64,000 nt of DNA from Bacillus multifaciens (GCF_030756675.1 NZ_JAVBXD010000010.1:58575-122574); one strand, 5' to 3'; counted from the first letter of the stretch, positions 46,001 through 55,185 are shown. The notes: generated by a model not told the origin, from the letters alone. Program-made: numbers and translations.

Positions 46001-46933
46001 TTATAGAGTTTGGAATGTTTCTGTTAATACAGGAACGATTTGTTTTTTACGTGAAACAACACCTTTTAAAGTAGCTGTGTTGTTTTCTAACGTTACGTTG
46101 TATGCTTTCTCAACAACTTGTGCTGCTTTACCAATTGCAAGACCAACAGAGTCGTTTGTTAAAATATCTGTTACAACGAATAAGAATAGGTCTAAACCTT
46201 TTTCTTCAACTACTGCAGAGATTACTTTTTCTAATTCTGCTTGGTGTACAAGAACGTCATTTGTATCAACAGCGTTTACTTGTGCGATTTCAACTTTTGC
46301 AGTGCCCATTTGGAACTCTTTTGCATCAAGAGAAATTAATTGTTCCATTGTTTTACCGCTTAAATCCGCACCAGCTTTTAACATTTCTAAGCCGTAGCTT
46401 TCAGCATCTACACCAGCGATCTTTGCTAGTTCACGAGCCGCTGCTACGTCTTGGTCTGTGCAAGTTGGAGATTTAAATAGTAAAGAATCAGAAATGATTG
46501 CAGATAACATTAATCCTGCAACTTCTTTACGAACTGCAACGCCGTTTTCTTTGTACATTTTATTTAAAATTGTAGCTGTACAACCAACAGGCTCACAACG
46601 GTAGTATAAAGGATCGCTCGTTTCAAAGTTAGCAATACGATGATGATCGATTACTTCTAATACACGAACAGATTCGATATCATTCGCGCTTTGTTGGCGT
46701 TCGTTATGGTCAACTAAAATAACATTGTCCACTTCGTTTGCAACTGTCTCAACAAATCGTGGTCCTTCTACTTTAAAATAATCTAAAGCAAATTGTGTTT
46801 CACCGCTGATTTCACCTAAACGAACAGGTTCAGCATCCATTCCTAATTCTTTCTTTAGCTCTGCATATGCAATTGCAGAACAAATTGCATCTGTATCTGG
46901 GTTTTTATGCCCGAAAATAAGTACTTTTTCCAT
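46001..46933 (-). CDS. ppaC: Manganese-dependent inorganic pyrophosphatase
   Basis: 310 residues, family II pyrophosphatase (DHH). It hydrolyses PPi with Mn2+. Motifs: [42 protein letters not shown] and [10 protein letters not shown] in the DHH domain; the DHHA2 domain ends with [13 protein letters not shown] where the Arg-Lys-Lys binds substrate. AGAGGTG precedes the ATG. It is monocistronic with a clear terminator. Confidence 0.95.
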   Translation of the reverse strand: MEKVLIFGHKNPDTDAICSAIAYAELKKELGMDAEPVRLGEISGETQFALDYFKVEGPRFVETVANEVDNVILVDHNERQQSANDIESVRVLEVIDHHRIANFETSDPLYYRCEPVGCTATILNKMYKENGVAVRKEVAGLMLSAIISDSLLFKSPTCTDQDVAAARELAKIAGVDAESYGLEMLKAGADLSGKTMEQLISLDAKEFQMGTAKVEIAQVNAVDTNDVLVHQAELEKVISAVVEEKGLDLFLFVVTDILTNDSVGLAIGKAAQVVEKAYNVTLENNTATLKGVVSRKKQIVPVLTETFQTL

Positions 46934-47178
46934 GATTTCACCTCTCTACAAAAGGATATCTTAAAGGGCAGGATATGACAATATTTTAGGCGAATTTTTT
47001 TAGAAATAATCGAGGTTTCTTTTAAAATTACGTAAAAAATAAAGATTCTGTACCGATATATAAGACTATTTCGTAAAAAAGTCGATGGTATTTTTTTGAA
47101 GCTTTGAATACATAGCTGCAATAAAGCATATTTTCGAATATATAACTTATTTTCTTTTTGAAAAGGAGGCTGATATAC

Positions 47179-48003
47179 ATGCCTTATATGGAACTTGATA
47201 ACGAAGTGAATATATATTATGAAGATCAAGGAAAAGGAATCCCAATTATATTTGTACATGGAGTTTGGATGAGCAGTCGTTTTTTTCATAAACAACTACC
47301 GTATTTTAGTGAGAATTACCGTGCGATTTCACTTGATTTACGAAGTCATGGCCGTTCTTCACACGTTCAATACGGGCATACAATTACAAACTATGCTCGT
47401 GATCTACAGGCATTTATCGAAAAATTATCTCTTGAGAACGTTGTTTTAGTTGGCTGGTCTATGGGAGCATTTGTTGTTTGGGAATATTTAAAACAATTTG
47501 GAGAAAACAATGTAAAAGCCTCAGTTATCGTAGATGAACTAGCCTCTGATTTTAAATGGGCTGATTTTCCAATTGGAGCTTTTGATCTTCCGGCCCTTAT
47601 TCATATTATGCGAGAAATGCAAATGAATCGAGTTAACTTCTTGAAAGAATTTATATCATTAATGTTCAAACATCCCCTTTCTGAAGATGATTTTGAGTGG
47701 ATATTACAAGAAGTCACAAAAATCCCGGAGTCTACCGCAAGTGCTATTTTGTTCGACCAGTCTGTTGTGGATTATCGAGACTTCCTAGCTCAAATTACGA
47801 TCCCTACTTTACTTTGTTTCGGCAAAGAAGAAAAGCTCATTCCTGTTGCAGCAGGCGAACATTTACACAAGCACCTTCAAAACTCTCAGCTTATCATTTT
47901 TGAAAATAGCTGTCATTGTCCATTTTTAGAAGAAGCGGACCATTTTAATAAAGTAGTAGATCATTTCATTCAGTCTATAAAAAACAATAAAACACCTTTA
48001 TGA
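47179..48003 (+). CDS. Alpha/beta hydrolase
   Basis: The start is the ATG at 47179 (MPYMELDNEVNIYYEDQGKG), 9 nt after AAAGGAGG. 274 residues. Oxyanion region FVHGVWMSSRFF, nucleophile elbow LVGWSMGAFV (G-W-S-M-G), catalytic Asp probably in LLCFGKEEKLIPVAAG (Glu/Asp position unclear), and His in FENSCHCPFLEEADHF. The family covers esterases and peroxidase-like hydrolases. It is a single gene with a terminator. Confidence 0.88.
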   Translation: MPYMELDNEVNIYYEDQGKGIPIIFVHGVWMSSRFFHKQLPYFSENYRAISLDLRSHGRSSHVQYGHTITNYARDLQAFIEKLSLENVVLVGWSMGAFVVWEYLKQFGENNVKASVIVDELASDFKWADFPIGAFDLPALIHIMREMQMNRVNFLKEFISLMFKHPLSEDDFEWILQEVTKIPESTASAILFDQSVVDYRDFLAQITIPTLLCFGKEEKLIPVAAGEHLHKHLQNSQLIIFENSCHCPFLEEADHFNKVVDHFIQSIKNNKTPL

Positions 48004-48045
48004 AAACCCCTTTTGATTACTAAACATATATACTCATATACAAAC

Positions 48046-48087
48046 AAAAAATAGCTGCTGAGACCGTTCATCTCAACAGCTATTTTT
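48046..48087. terminator. Bidirectional terminator
   Basis: AAAAATAGCTGCTGAGA pairs with TCTCAACAGCTATTTTT; it lies between the convergent hydrolase and YxcD genes. Confidence 0.85.
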
Positions 48088-48090
48088 ATA

Positions 48091-48399
48091 TTACTCATAA
48101 GAATTATTTAAATTCGCATACGCGATAATACCTTCTTCATCATGTAATTCAAGCTGTAATCTTGCAGCAAATGGATTAATGTTATATTCCATATCAAGCC
48201 ATAAGCGAAGTGCCTCAATTAAATTTGCTTGAATTAAAATTTGTTGACGTCCGTTTACTTCTACTTCAGCCGAAAAACCATAATCGTCATCATACATCAG
48301 TTCTACCGACACTTGTTCCGGGGCAACTTGACGTTTTTGTGCAATATATACACAAAGTGCGTTAATCAGCTCTTGTTCAGATATTTTTATCGTTTCCAT
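48091..48399 (-). CDS. YxcD family protein (DUF2653)
   Basis: 102 residues, small acidic cytoplasmic protein: METIKISEQELINALCVYIA, QKRQVAPEQVSVELMYDDDY GFSAEVEVNGRQQILIQAN. This is the YxcD/DUF2653 pattern. Function unknown. Its first codons overlap the end of the upstream membrane protein gene by 13 bp, so the two are translated together. Confidence 0.85.
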   Translation of the reverse strand: METIKISEQELINALCVYIAQKRQVAPEQVSVELMYDDDYGFSAEVEVNGRQQILIQANLIEALRLWLDMEYNINPFAARLQLELHDEEGIIAYANLNNSYE

Positions 48400-48839
48400 G
48401 CTGCTTCTTCCACCTGTTTCTTACGTTGGTTTTTAAAATATTTGAAGGCGCGAACTACTAGCATAATAATACCAGCCATTACTAGCATATTGACCATAAA
48501 TGCTAATACAGAGCCAAGAACTCCCATGTTAGCAAATAAGCTTCCCATTAATAAACCACCAAGACCACCAAGTAAAAGACCTTTCATAAAGCTTCCTTTA
48601 TTACTTTTTGGTGCCGTATTTGTTGCTTTTGCTTTTGAATCTGTTGTTTTATTTGCATTTACATTAGAATCTTTTTTATTCAAATCTACTTTTGATTTTT
48701 GTGTTTGACTTGAACTTGGACTATATGATTTTTTACCAGATTTGTAGCTTTTTGCGTAAGCACTATCTACTGAAATGAAACTACTTGCGGCAAAGACAAA
48801 CATAAATGCTGTCAATATTGTAACCATTTTTTTTAACAT
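48387..48839 (-). CDS. Exported membrane protein upstream of yxcD
   Basis: 150 residues. A signal or first membrane helix (MVTILTAFMFVFAASSFISV) is followed by a Ser/Lys/Asn-rich linker (residues about 30-80), a Gly-rich turn KGLLLGGLGGLLMGSLFANM, a membrane helix VLAFMVNMLVMAGIIMLVVR and a basic tail. The layout resembles Tim44-like/DUF proteins found next to yxcD. Role unknown. It forms a two-gene operon with yxcD. Confidence 0.75.
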   Translation of the reverse strand: MLKKMVTILTAFMFVFAASSFISVDSAYAKSYKSGKKSYSPSSSQTQKSKVDLNKKDSNVNANKTTDSKAKATNTAPKSNKGSFMKGLLLGGLGGLLMGSLFANMGVLGSVLAFMVNMLVMAGIIMLVVRAFKYFKNQRKKQVEEAAWKR

Positions 48840-48934
48840 TTACTATTCATTCCCCTTCTTCTATAAATGTATATCATAGCTATCCTTCTCTTAATTTATG
48901 AAAAAGATAGATGATTTTTAAAGTTAATCAAAGA

Positions 48935-48955
48935 GTTCTTATGAACTTATTATAT
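48935..48955. promoter_or_regulatory. Upstream operator copy for the DUF1836 gene
   Basis: GTTCTTATGAACTTATTATA T matches the complement of 49058-49078 with two changes. The core GTTCTTATGAAC is itself nearly palindromic. See the promoter entry at 49036-49078. Confidence 0.55.
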
Positions 48956-49035
48956 GAACTTTCACAAGAATAATCAAGAGTTATTTATTAAAATTATTAA
49001 CTTGATTAACTACAAGAGCAATCGTGAAAATAAAA

Positions 49036-49078
49036 TTGACTTTATATAGAACAATGCATAATATAAGTTCATAAGAAC
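49036..49078 (+). promoter_or_regulatory. Promoter and operator of the DUF1836 gene
   Basis: A sigma-A type promoter with TTGACT (49036-49041), 17-bp spacer and TAATAT (49059-49064). The operator ATAATATAAGTTCATAAGAA C (49058-49078) covers the -10 box; an inverted copy lies 100 bp upstream. Confidence 0.65.
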
Positions 49079-49102
49079 CTTTATATTATTGGAGGTGAAA
49101 AG

Positions 49103-49864
49103 ATGGAAACATTTCATCTCACACGTAGCGAAATGGGGATGCTCCTTCTTTCTCTTAGAGGATGGAATACAAAAAAGCCTCTTGCAATTTTACAAGAAGC
49201 CTGGGCAAAGTCACATAAAGAAGATATTGAAAGCGGTCAAAGTTTTACAGCCATTATTACAACTGCATTAGCACCTATTTTTGAAAAACTGATTAAAATC
49301 GAAGAAACGGATATTGGATTCTCATTAAACGAAATTGTAGCTCTAGGGAATCAAATTGAAAATACTAACTTTTCTATTACAGCACTCCAAAATTGGGTGA
49401 AACGTGATATAAAAGAAATGATTGGCTCTCCGCAAAAGGGGAAAAAATATTCAATTGAACAAGCGGCCTTATTATTTATTGTAGAAGATTTAAAAACAAC
49501 GCTCGATTTTGACTCTATCCGAAAGTTGTTAAAGCTTATCGTGAATGACCCTGCAGATCGCACTGATGATTTAATTAACCCTATACAATTATATGTTTTT
49601 TACTCTTCTTTATTTGAAAAATTAAATCAACGAGGTTACATTCAATTCAATACAACGAATACGATTTATACGATTGAACAAACAATAAAAGAAAATGCCG
49701 ATGAGTTAGCAGCTAAAATTGAGCATATAAACAAGGAACAGCGCGAAGCCATTCGAAATGCAATTGTTATTGCAACGTTATCAGTTCATACTGCGTATGT
49801 TCAAAGATTAGCGAAACGATACGTATCAGCTACGCTGTTTTTACAGCACTTAAATGTGAATTAA
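49103..49864 (+). CDS. DUF1836 family regulator-like protein
   Basis: 253 residues. The DUF1836 core is TNFSITALQNWVKRDIKEMI GSPQKGKKYSIEQAALLFIV EDLKTTLDFDSIRKLLKL, which has a MerR-like helix-turn-helix feel (ALQNWVKRDI, then KKYSIEQAALLFI). The C-terminal 90 residues are helical and may dimerise. GGAGGTG precedes the ATG. The promoter has two inverted operator copies, so autoregulation is likely. DUF1836 proteins in Bacillus include YitT-adjacent regulators; a specific target is unknown. Confidence 0.82.
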   Translation: METFHLTRSEMGMLLLSLRGWNTKKPLAILQEAWAKSHKEDIESGQSFTAIITTALAPIFEKLIKIEETDIGFSLNEIVALGNQIENTNFSITALQNWVKRDIKEMIGSPQKGKKYSIEQAALLFIVEDLKTTLDFDSIRKLLKLIVNDPADRTDDLINPIQLYVFYSSLFEKLNQRGYIQFNTTNTIYTIEQTIKENADELAAKIEHINKEQREAIRNAIVIATLSVHTAYVQRLAKRYVSATLFLQHLNVN

Positions 49865-49872
49865 ACCTCTGC

Positions 49873-49918
49873 AAACCGCATATAACCGAAAACAAATGTT
49901 ATCGGTTATATGCGGTTT
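49873..49918. terminator. Bidirectional terminator
   Basis: AAACCGCATATAACCGA (49873-49889) pairs perfectly with 49902-49918; it lies between convergent DUF1836 and MFS genes. Confidence 0.9.
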
Positions 49919-50450
49919 TGTTCTTTATTCGGCAAAGTACGATCCCACTTATCATATATAGAATAGAAGCGACGTAAAAAATCGTTCCAATCGTTAAAAA
50001 ATCCACCAAATACCCTGTTAAAATAATGGCTATCGCTGCTCCTAAAGATGTCCAAATATGATATTTTCCAATTTCATAGCCAGCTTCTTTACGTTCTATT
50101 TTTCGTACAAGCGATGTTTTTTCTGCATTTTTCTGCATAGCCCCTAACAATCCCATCATAATTTGCAAAATATATACATGCCAAACTTCTGTCGCGATTG
50201 GAAAACATAACATTAACACAGCCATTGACCAGGAATATACAATCAATAGTTTTTTATCACCAAACCGATCAGAAACCTTACCGATTAAAGGATAGGCAAG
50301 CGCTGATGTTAATGCAAATAAACCATATGCCCATCCAAATTGTGAAAAGCTATTTCCTACGTTTCTTAGCAATAATACATAAAAAGGAAATACCATACTT
50401 CCAGCCATCATAATGAGACTTTGTGAAACTACAAATCTTGTATATGTCAT
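49899..50450 (-). CDS. Half-size MFS transporter-like protein
   Basis: 183 residues with six membrane segments and the MFS loop motif LIGKVSDRFGDKKLL (G-x-x-x-D-R-x-G-x-x) between the second and third. A usual MFS protein has 12 segments and about 400 residues, so this is one half: the motif after helix 2 identifies a bundle of six. It may work as a dimer or be a remnant. The end RIKNKTAYNR falls inside the terminator arm. Its ATG overlaps the stop of the FAD oxidase gene (ATGA), with AAGGAG upstream. Confidence 0.8.
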   Translation of the reverse strand: MTYTRFVVSQSLIMMAGSMVFPFYVLLLRNVGNSFSQFGWAYGLFALTSALAYPLIGKVSDRFGDKKLLIVYSWSMAVLMLCFPIATEVWHVYILQIMMGLLGAMQKNAEKTSLVRKIERKEAGYEIGKYHIWTSLGAAIAIILTGYLVDFLTIGTIFYVASILYMISGIVLCRIKNKTAYNR

Positions 50451-51883
50451 TGACCATACTCCTTGTAAAATAAATTAACAAACCGTTCTTGTGGATCATA
50501 TTCCCTCTTTTTTTGAAAAAACTCATCTGAACGAGAGTAAGCTTTTTGTAACTGCTGTTTTTCCGGATATTGATAATAAGGCAAATAGTAACTTCCATCA
50601 TGTTGTAAAGTAACGTTTATCATCTTCTGGATTACTCTTTTTGTTTTTTCTATTTCTTCTTCAGAACGCCCTTGATTAATAAGAAGAACAAGAGCAAACA
50701 TATCCTCTTTCGCATAGGATAAAACCGCACTTTCGTTTTTTGTCACATACCGAATAGTGATATTAAGAAGGTTTAGTTCGTCATGTCCTAATACATTTCT
50801 CAAGTCATCTATATAGGTAGAAAAGTTATCAACTGGAATAAAGTACTCTTGTAAAATTTCTGTACGATTCGGATTTTCATATTCCATGAATGCACTATCT
50901 GATCTCATGACGTTATTACGAGTTTCATAGGATCCATCCGTATGTTCAAAATATTTCTTTTGGGTATTCCAAAACATTGTTTTTCCCCAGTCACTGTATC
51001 TAGATAACCCAAGAAAAAACTTTGGCAGGGCAACATTCGTCTCTTCTTTTAAGGTACTATATTGCTCTCGCTTTTCTTGATCCGTAGCGAGAACGTAATT
51101 TGTCACGTACATCTCACGTAAAAATGAATCTGGTGCAACAGAAATACGTGCTAAATGCATATGCACACCTTCATCACCTTCCACATGTTTCTTAAAATAG
51201 GAAATATATTCACGATAGTCTAACGTCTTAGTTCGTATTTGATATAGTTCATCTTCCGTTAATTTTAATGTTACATCTAGAATGAATCCGAATAGACCGT
51301 ATCCACCTATTACGAGAGAGAATAACTCTGTATTTTCATTTCTACTGACATTTTTTATGTTACCGTCTGCCATTAATAACCGAAATGAATCAACTGTATC
51401 TATCAGTGCATCATGCCGAATATCTCGACCATGTACATTTGCACTTAAAGAACCACCTATCGTAAAGATATTTTGCGATTGCATCACTTGAATCGCAAGA
51501 CCATATGGATTAATCACCTTTTGGATATCATTCCATGTTGCACCGCTTTGCACTCTTATTCTTTTTTGCCCTGGATTAAATTCCAATATTTTATTGTACC
51601 TTTTCATATCCAAAACAGTGCCATTTGGATAATATGTATGACCACCTTGCGTATGCTGCATCCCCGCAATAGAGAGCTTTTCATTTGAAGCATTTGCGCC
51701 TTGAACCATTTGTTGTAATTTCTTTTCATCTTCAACGTTTTCGATTCGTTTAATTTTTGTTGGAAGTAACCGCCCTGCATCTGCCATTACAGGTTGGGCT
51801 AGCTGCATTGTATATGTGTATATAGATACAGTTAGTAAACTTGCGTATATTACTATAGAAAGTATAATTTTACCGATTTTCAA
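50447..51883 (-). CDS. FAD-binding oxidase (sugar-lactone/alditol oxidase type)
   Basis: A TTG at 51883 after GGGGGAGGT is the start. 478 residues. An N-terminal membrane helix (IILSIVIYASLLTVSIYTYT) suggests anchoring outside the membrane. The FAD_binding_4 domain follows with LSIAGMQHTQGGHTYYPNGT, IRVQSGATWNDIQKVINPYG and IFTIGGSLSANVHGRDIRHD. The C-terminal substrate domain resembles the D-arabinono-lactone/alditol oxidase group. It is translationally coupled to the half-size MFS gene, and a 34-bp palindrome sits directly upstream. Confidence 0.85.
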   Translation of the reverse strand: MKIGKIILSIVIYASLLTVSIYTYTMQLAQPVMADAGRLLPTKIKRIENVEDEKKLQQMVQGANASNEKLSIAGMQHTQGGHTYYPNGTVLDMKRYNKILEFNPGQKRIRVQSGATWNDIQKVINPYGLAIQVMQSQNIFTIGGSLSANVHGRDIRHDALIDTVDSFRLLMADGNIKNVSRNENTELFSLVIGGYGLFGFILDVTLKLTEDELYQIRTKTLDYREYISYFKKHVEGDEGVHMHLARISVAPDSFLREMYVTNYVLATDQEKREQYSTLKEETNVALPKFFLGLSRYSDWGKTMFWNTQKKYFEHTDGSYETRNNVMRSDSAFMEYENPNRTEILQEYFIPVDNFSTYIDDLRNVLGHDELNLLNITIRYVTKNESAVLSYAKEDMFALVLLINQGRSEEEIEKTKRVIQKMINVTLQHDGSYYLPYYQYPEKQQLQKAYSRSDEFFQKKREYDPQERFVNLFYKEYGQ

Positions 51884-51895
51884 ATTACCTCCCCC

Positions 51896-51929
51896 TTCAA
51901 TTAAAGTGTAATATTACACTTTAATTGAA
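51896..51929. promoter_or_regulatory. 34-bp perfect palindrome upstream of the FAD oxidase gene
   Basis: TTCAATTAAAGTGTAAT (51896-51912) followed directly by its exact complement (51913-51929). It lies 13 nt from the start codon and next to the ribosome site, so it could be an operator, or a hairpin masking translation. Confidence 0.7.
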
Positions 51930-51975
51930 ATTATATCATTGTTTTTCACGTATAGAAAGTTATATTTTTTATTAA

Positions 51976-52331
51976 TATATATGAATCCATTTTGATTTTC
52001 CGACATATAGATTGCTGCTATGCAGAAAAAAAAGGAGATTCCACTCGCTTTCTCCCTTTGTTTAAACTTCGCATGTGGCAGAAAAAGACCCTGACCGCTC
52101 CTATGCATGGCCAGATGCTCTCGCCCGCATAAAGTGAAACTTTAATCAGTGGGGGGTTCTTCATCCCCCACTGATTATTAGTTGAACCAATCGGGCTTTT
52201 ACGGGCAGTTTATCTCCCACCTAACTTCTTTGCTTTCGCCGAATTTTGAGGTGGGAGTATTACTGCCCGTTAATGCGGGATAAAAAGAAAGAGGTTTTTA
52301 TGTCGATTTTTTAATTTGTATTTATATAGAT
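51976..52331 (+). repeat. bcr1-like repeat, copy C, interrupted
   Basis: The outer sequence is a normal copy: 51976-52133 (ATATGAATCCATTTTGATTT to CTCTCGCCCGCATAAA) and 52285-52331 (AAGAAAGAGGTTTTTATGTC to TTTATATAG). Between them lies a 146-bp insert flanked by ATAAA on both sides. Confidence 0.82.
52134..52279. mobile_element. Miniature element nested in bcr1 copy C
   Basis: 146 bp starting GTGAAACTTTAATCAGTGGG and ending CCCGTTAATGCGGG. It folds strongly: AATCAGTGGGGG/CCCCCACTGATT and CTCCCACCT/AGGTGGGAG stems, plus CGGGC/GCCCG. ATAAA stands on both borders (52129-52133, 52280-52284). A deleted copy in the other orientation lies at 44519-44621. No open frame. Confidence 0.7.
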
Positions 52332-52631
52332 ACCTTTTTCATTTTCTTTATAAAGATGTATAAAGAAATGTTATTGATTCTTTGCTATCCCACTTAATTA
52401 TTCAGAACATAAAATTATTATGTAAACTATATGCAAATTAATTTACTTCAAAATATAACCAAATCAATTTAAGGCTTTTATAAACCTCTTTTCGGGGCTT
52501 TATATAAGTTGAACCTTATCATATTGTTTTATAGATTATCTCCTCTTAAAAAAGAATCTGAAAGGTCATTTTTAAAGACATTTTGGATATTTTTGTATAT
52601 AAAAAGACTTATCAATAACATGATAAGCCTT
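52332..52631. other. AT-rich intergenic stretch
   Basis: 300 bp downstream of the HTH/RHH protein gene. I see no gene or clear terminator, only a CTCTTTTCGGGGCTTTATAT stretch of unknown meaning near 52490. Confidence 0.5.
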
Positions 52632-53615
52632 TTAGTATTTTATTGTATGACGATTTAATTTTTCACGAATTGCAGAAGTAATAAATTCTTCAATTGACAT
52701 CTTTTCTTCAGTTACAATGTTTGAGATAGATTGATACTCTGATGAAGATAGTACAACACTTTTCGTAACACTATTGCTATCTAAGTAAATATTATTATTT
52801 GGCCGTTTTACTAATTTCCCTTCTATTATATAGGGCATAAGAGAATCAATCCACTCTTGTTGGATTTGCATAGGAACTTGAATGAGCGATTGGCGAATTT
52901 CAATAATCCAAAAATTGTGTTCTTCTGAAATTCGAAGATTTCGTGGTGAGACATATTGCAATAAAAAATCAATTCGCTGGAAAATATCACTTCGTAAATT
53001 GTGTGTTTTCAAAAGACGAAACTTCACGAATTTTTGATGGTGACTTCTCGGTTTGTCTAATAATTGATACGCTGCTAAAAAGCCGCTTTCTTTTGCCTGC
53101 TGTAATGTCAGCTCATTTCCAAATTCATCTGTTACGATAATATCTCCTCTTTTTGGAATAGAGGTTATGCGGGCAATTGTATTCCCTTGTATAAATTTTT
53201 GAAATAAAACAACATTATATTTTCGAGAATATGTATAAAGACTATTACTATCATCTAATTTTTCAGCCAGATTCTTAACGTCATCTTCTTGTACAAACTT
53301 TGTTTCTTTATTTCTATGCATTTGAATTGTATAGGATAACTCCCCTTCTTCAATCCATTTCCATAATTGATACATACTAATATGAAACTGTTTACTTGCT
53401 TGGTTTAATGTGATTCCTTCTATACGTAACTGAGATTGTAATGCAGTAACCTCATTTTTTCGAAACAAAAAACTTCCATCCAATCGCCACGTATCTTTAT
53501 TAATTGGTGTTAATTTATGTTCTCTCATTAATTTCTTAAATGTGAAATTTGAAATACATAAATAATCTTTTACCTCATTTGTATCCATATATTGTTCATA
53601 TGTTTGATCGTACAT
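52632..53615 (-). CDS. Multi-domain DNA-binding protein paired with a tyrosine recombinase
   Basis: The start is the ATG at 53615 (MYDQTYEQYMDTNEVKDYLC), 10 nt after AGAAAGGA; the longer frame to 53639 includes that site. 327 residues. Two excisionase/MerR-like helix-turn-helix segments appear: TNEVKDYLCISNFTFKKLMR and LNQASKQFHISMYQLWKWIE EGEL. The C-terminus SEYQSISNIVTEEKMSIEEF ITSAIREKLNRH looks like a ribbon-helix-helix. The middle (130-260) is unassigned. It faces the recombinase gene over about 350 bp of very AT-rich DNA, so a recombination-directionality or regulatory role is an inference. Confidence 0.75.
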   Translation of the reverse strand: MYDQTYEQYMDTNEVKDYLCISNFTFKKLMREHKLTPINKDTWRLDGSFLFRKNEVTALQSQLRIEGITLNQASKQFHISMYQLWKWIEEGELSYTIQMHRNKETKFVQEDDVKNLAEKLDDSNSLYTYSRKYNVVLFQKFIQGNTIARITSIPKRGDIIVTDEFGNELTLQQAKESGFLAAYQLLDKPRSHHQKFVKFRLLKTHNLRSDIFQRIDFLLQYVSPRNLRISEEHNFWIIEIRQSLIQVPMQIQQEWIDSLMPYIIEGKLVKRPNNNIYLDSNSVTKSVVLSSSEYQSISNIVTEEKMSIEEFITSAIREKLNRHTIKY

Positions 53616-53966
53616 AAAAATAAAATCCTTTCTAATCAAAACTAAATATAATTTATATGAAATTAGAATTTAAAATATAAATGTTATACAGTGTAAATTT
53701 ATTATAACACATATAAAACAAAATTATAATTATAGTATAAACAGACGTAATTTCTTTTTGTTTTTAAATTAAATTTTATATTATTTTAATTCAACTTATG
53801 AAAATTAAAATTTATAAATAGATTTTAAATCATAGAAAATGTGTGATTTTCTATGGTTATTAATAACTATTGAATTTTACTTACATAAAATTTAAAATAT
53901 AATATAGTTATAGTTTATTTTGTTTCATTCATGATATAAGTGAAATAAATAAGGATTTGATATAAA
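53616..53966. other. Very AT-rich region between the divergent recombinase and DNA-binding genes
   Basis: About 350 bp, nearly all A and T. It contains ATTTAAAATATAA at 53668-53680 and 53889-53901, other TTTAAA-rich words, and a perfect inverted repeat CATAGAAAAT-GTGTG-ATTTTCTATG (53831-53855). It must hold both promoters and may contain binding or recombination sites. Confidence 0.6.
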
Positions 53967-55127
53967 GTGAAATTTAATTTATTACCAATTCAAAATCAAC
54001 AGTCGTTATTACACAATAAAAATAACAAAGAAAGATTCGCAAATACAATTGCGATATGGAACGAAGATTTTTTAAAGCAAGCTGAAGATCGAAAAGAACA
54101 AAATGAACGTCAACATACATACTCATATGAAGGTTTTTCTGACGAAGAAATTTTGTACTATTACTTAAATCGCCAAACGCATTTTGATAAAGAGAAACGA
54201 GTGAAAGATACATCTCGTCTTCTCTATTCTAGAGATTTATCACAATTTTATTTTTTTATTAAAGAGCATATGGAATTTTTACAAATGGATGTGGAACATT
54301 TCATAGAAGGTAAAGTTTGGATGAATTTACGAAAACGACATATTCGTAATTATCAAAAGTGGCTTGCTGAAGAAGCTATATCCTATCAATCTAACGAAAA
54401 ATATAAGCCAGCAACAGTAAGTAGAAAGATACGCATTACACGTTCTTTTTTAAAATGGTTATATGAAATTGAATATATTAAAGAGCCTTTGTACATTGAT
54501 ATACTAAGTACAACGATAACACAAAAACATAAACCAAAAAGAGAGTTATCTTATGAAGAAGTAAAACAATTGCTTTCCTATTATAAAGATAATCCTATCA
54601 ATTATGCCTTGCTTTCAATATTGGCAACAACCGGATTACGTGTTGCTGAAATTGCGCATGCAAGGTGGGAAGATTTAGAATATGATGCATTACGCGATCG
54701 CTATTTTCTTTATGTGAATACAAAAGGAGATTCTGAACGAATTGTACCCATTAATAAGGCAGTGTTTGAGAGAATCATTGCTTTTCGAAGACGACGACGC
54801 CTGCCAATTGAATTAGGAATTAATCATGGCGGTACAATTTTTCAAACAAAAAATCATACAGCGTATAAAGAAAATTACCTATCTCAATATATTACGAAGA
54901 TTATAAAAGAAACTGATCTATCTTTTACAAAGAATGAAAAAATAACCCCCCATTTCTTTAGGCATTTTTATGTTCAATATTTATATGACTATAAACAATT
55001 ACCACCGCATATTATCGCCGCAGCTGTTGGGCATAAAGATGATAGAACAACGAAAGAAAATTATTTGAAGCAGCGATTGATGAAAGATCATGACGCGGGG
55101 AATTTAATTAGTGATGATGAATTTTAA
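53967..55127 (+). CDS. Tyrosine-type site-specific recombinase
   Basis: A GTG at 53967 after AAGGA is the start. 386 residues. The N-terminal 70 residues are polar and unlike XerC/D; the core-binding SAM-like domain spans about 75-185. Catalytic residues: Arg in LATTGLRVAEIAHARWEDL, Lys in VNTKGDSERIVPI, HxxR in TPHFFRHFYVQYLY, His in IIAAAVGHKDDRTTKENYLK, and the Tyr just after in KENY. It is complete and should be active. A winged-helix gene lies downstream, a DNA-binding protein is divergent. Confidence 0.9.
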   Translation: MKFNLLPIQNQQSLLHNKNNKERFANTIAIWNEDFLKQAEDRKEQNERQHTYSYEGFSDEEILYYYLNRQTHFDKEKRVKDTSRLLYSRDLSQFYFFIKEHMEFLQMDVEHFIEGKVWMNLRKRHIRNYQKWLAEEAISYQSNEKYKPATVSRKIRITRSFLKWLYEIEYIKEPLYIDILSTTITQKHKPKRELSYEEVKQLLSYYKDNPINYALLSILATTGLRVAEIAHARWEDLEYDALRDRYFLYVNTKGDSERIVPINKAVFERIIAFRRRRRLPIELGINHGGTIFQTKNHTAYKENYLSQYITKIIKETDLSFTKNEKITPHFFRHFYVQYLYDYKQLPPHIIAAAVGHKDDRTTKENYLKQRLMKDHDAGNLISDDEF

Positions 55128-55185
55128 GTATAAAAGAAGAAGAGCATATTTACAGCTCTCCCTCTTTTTGTTTACAATAATATAA

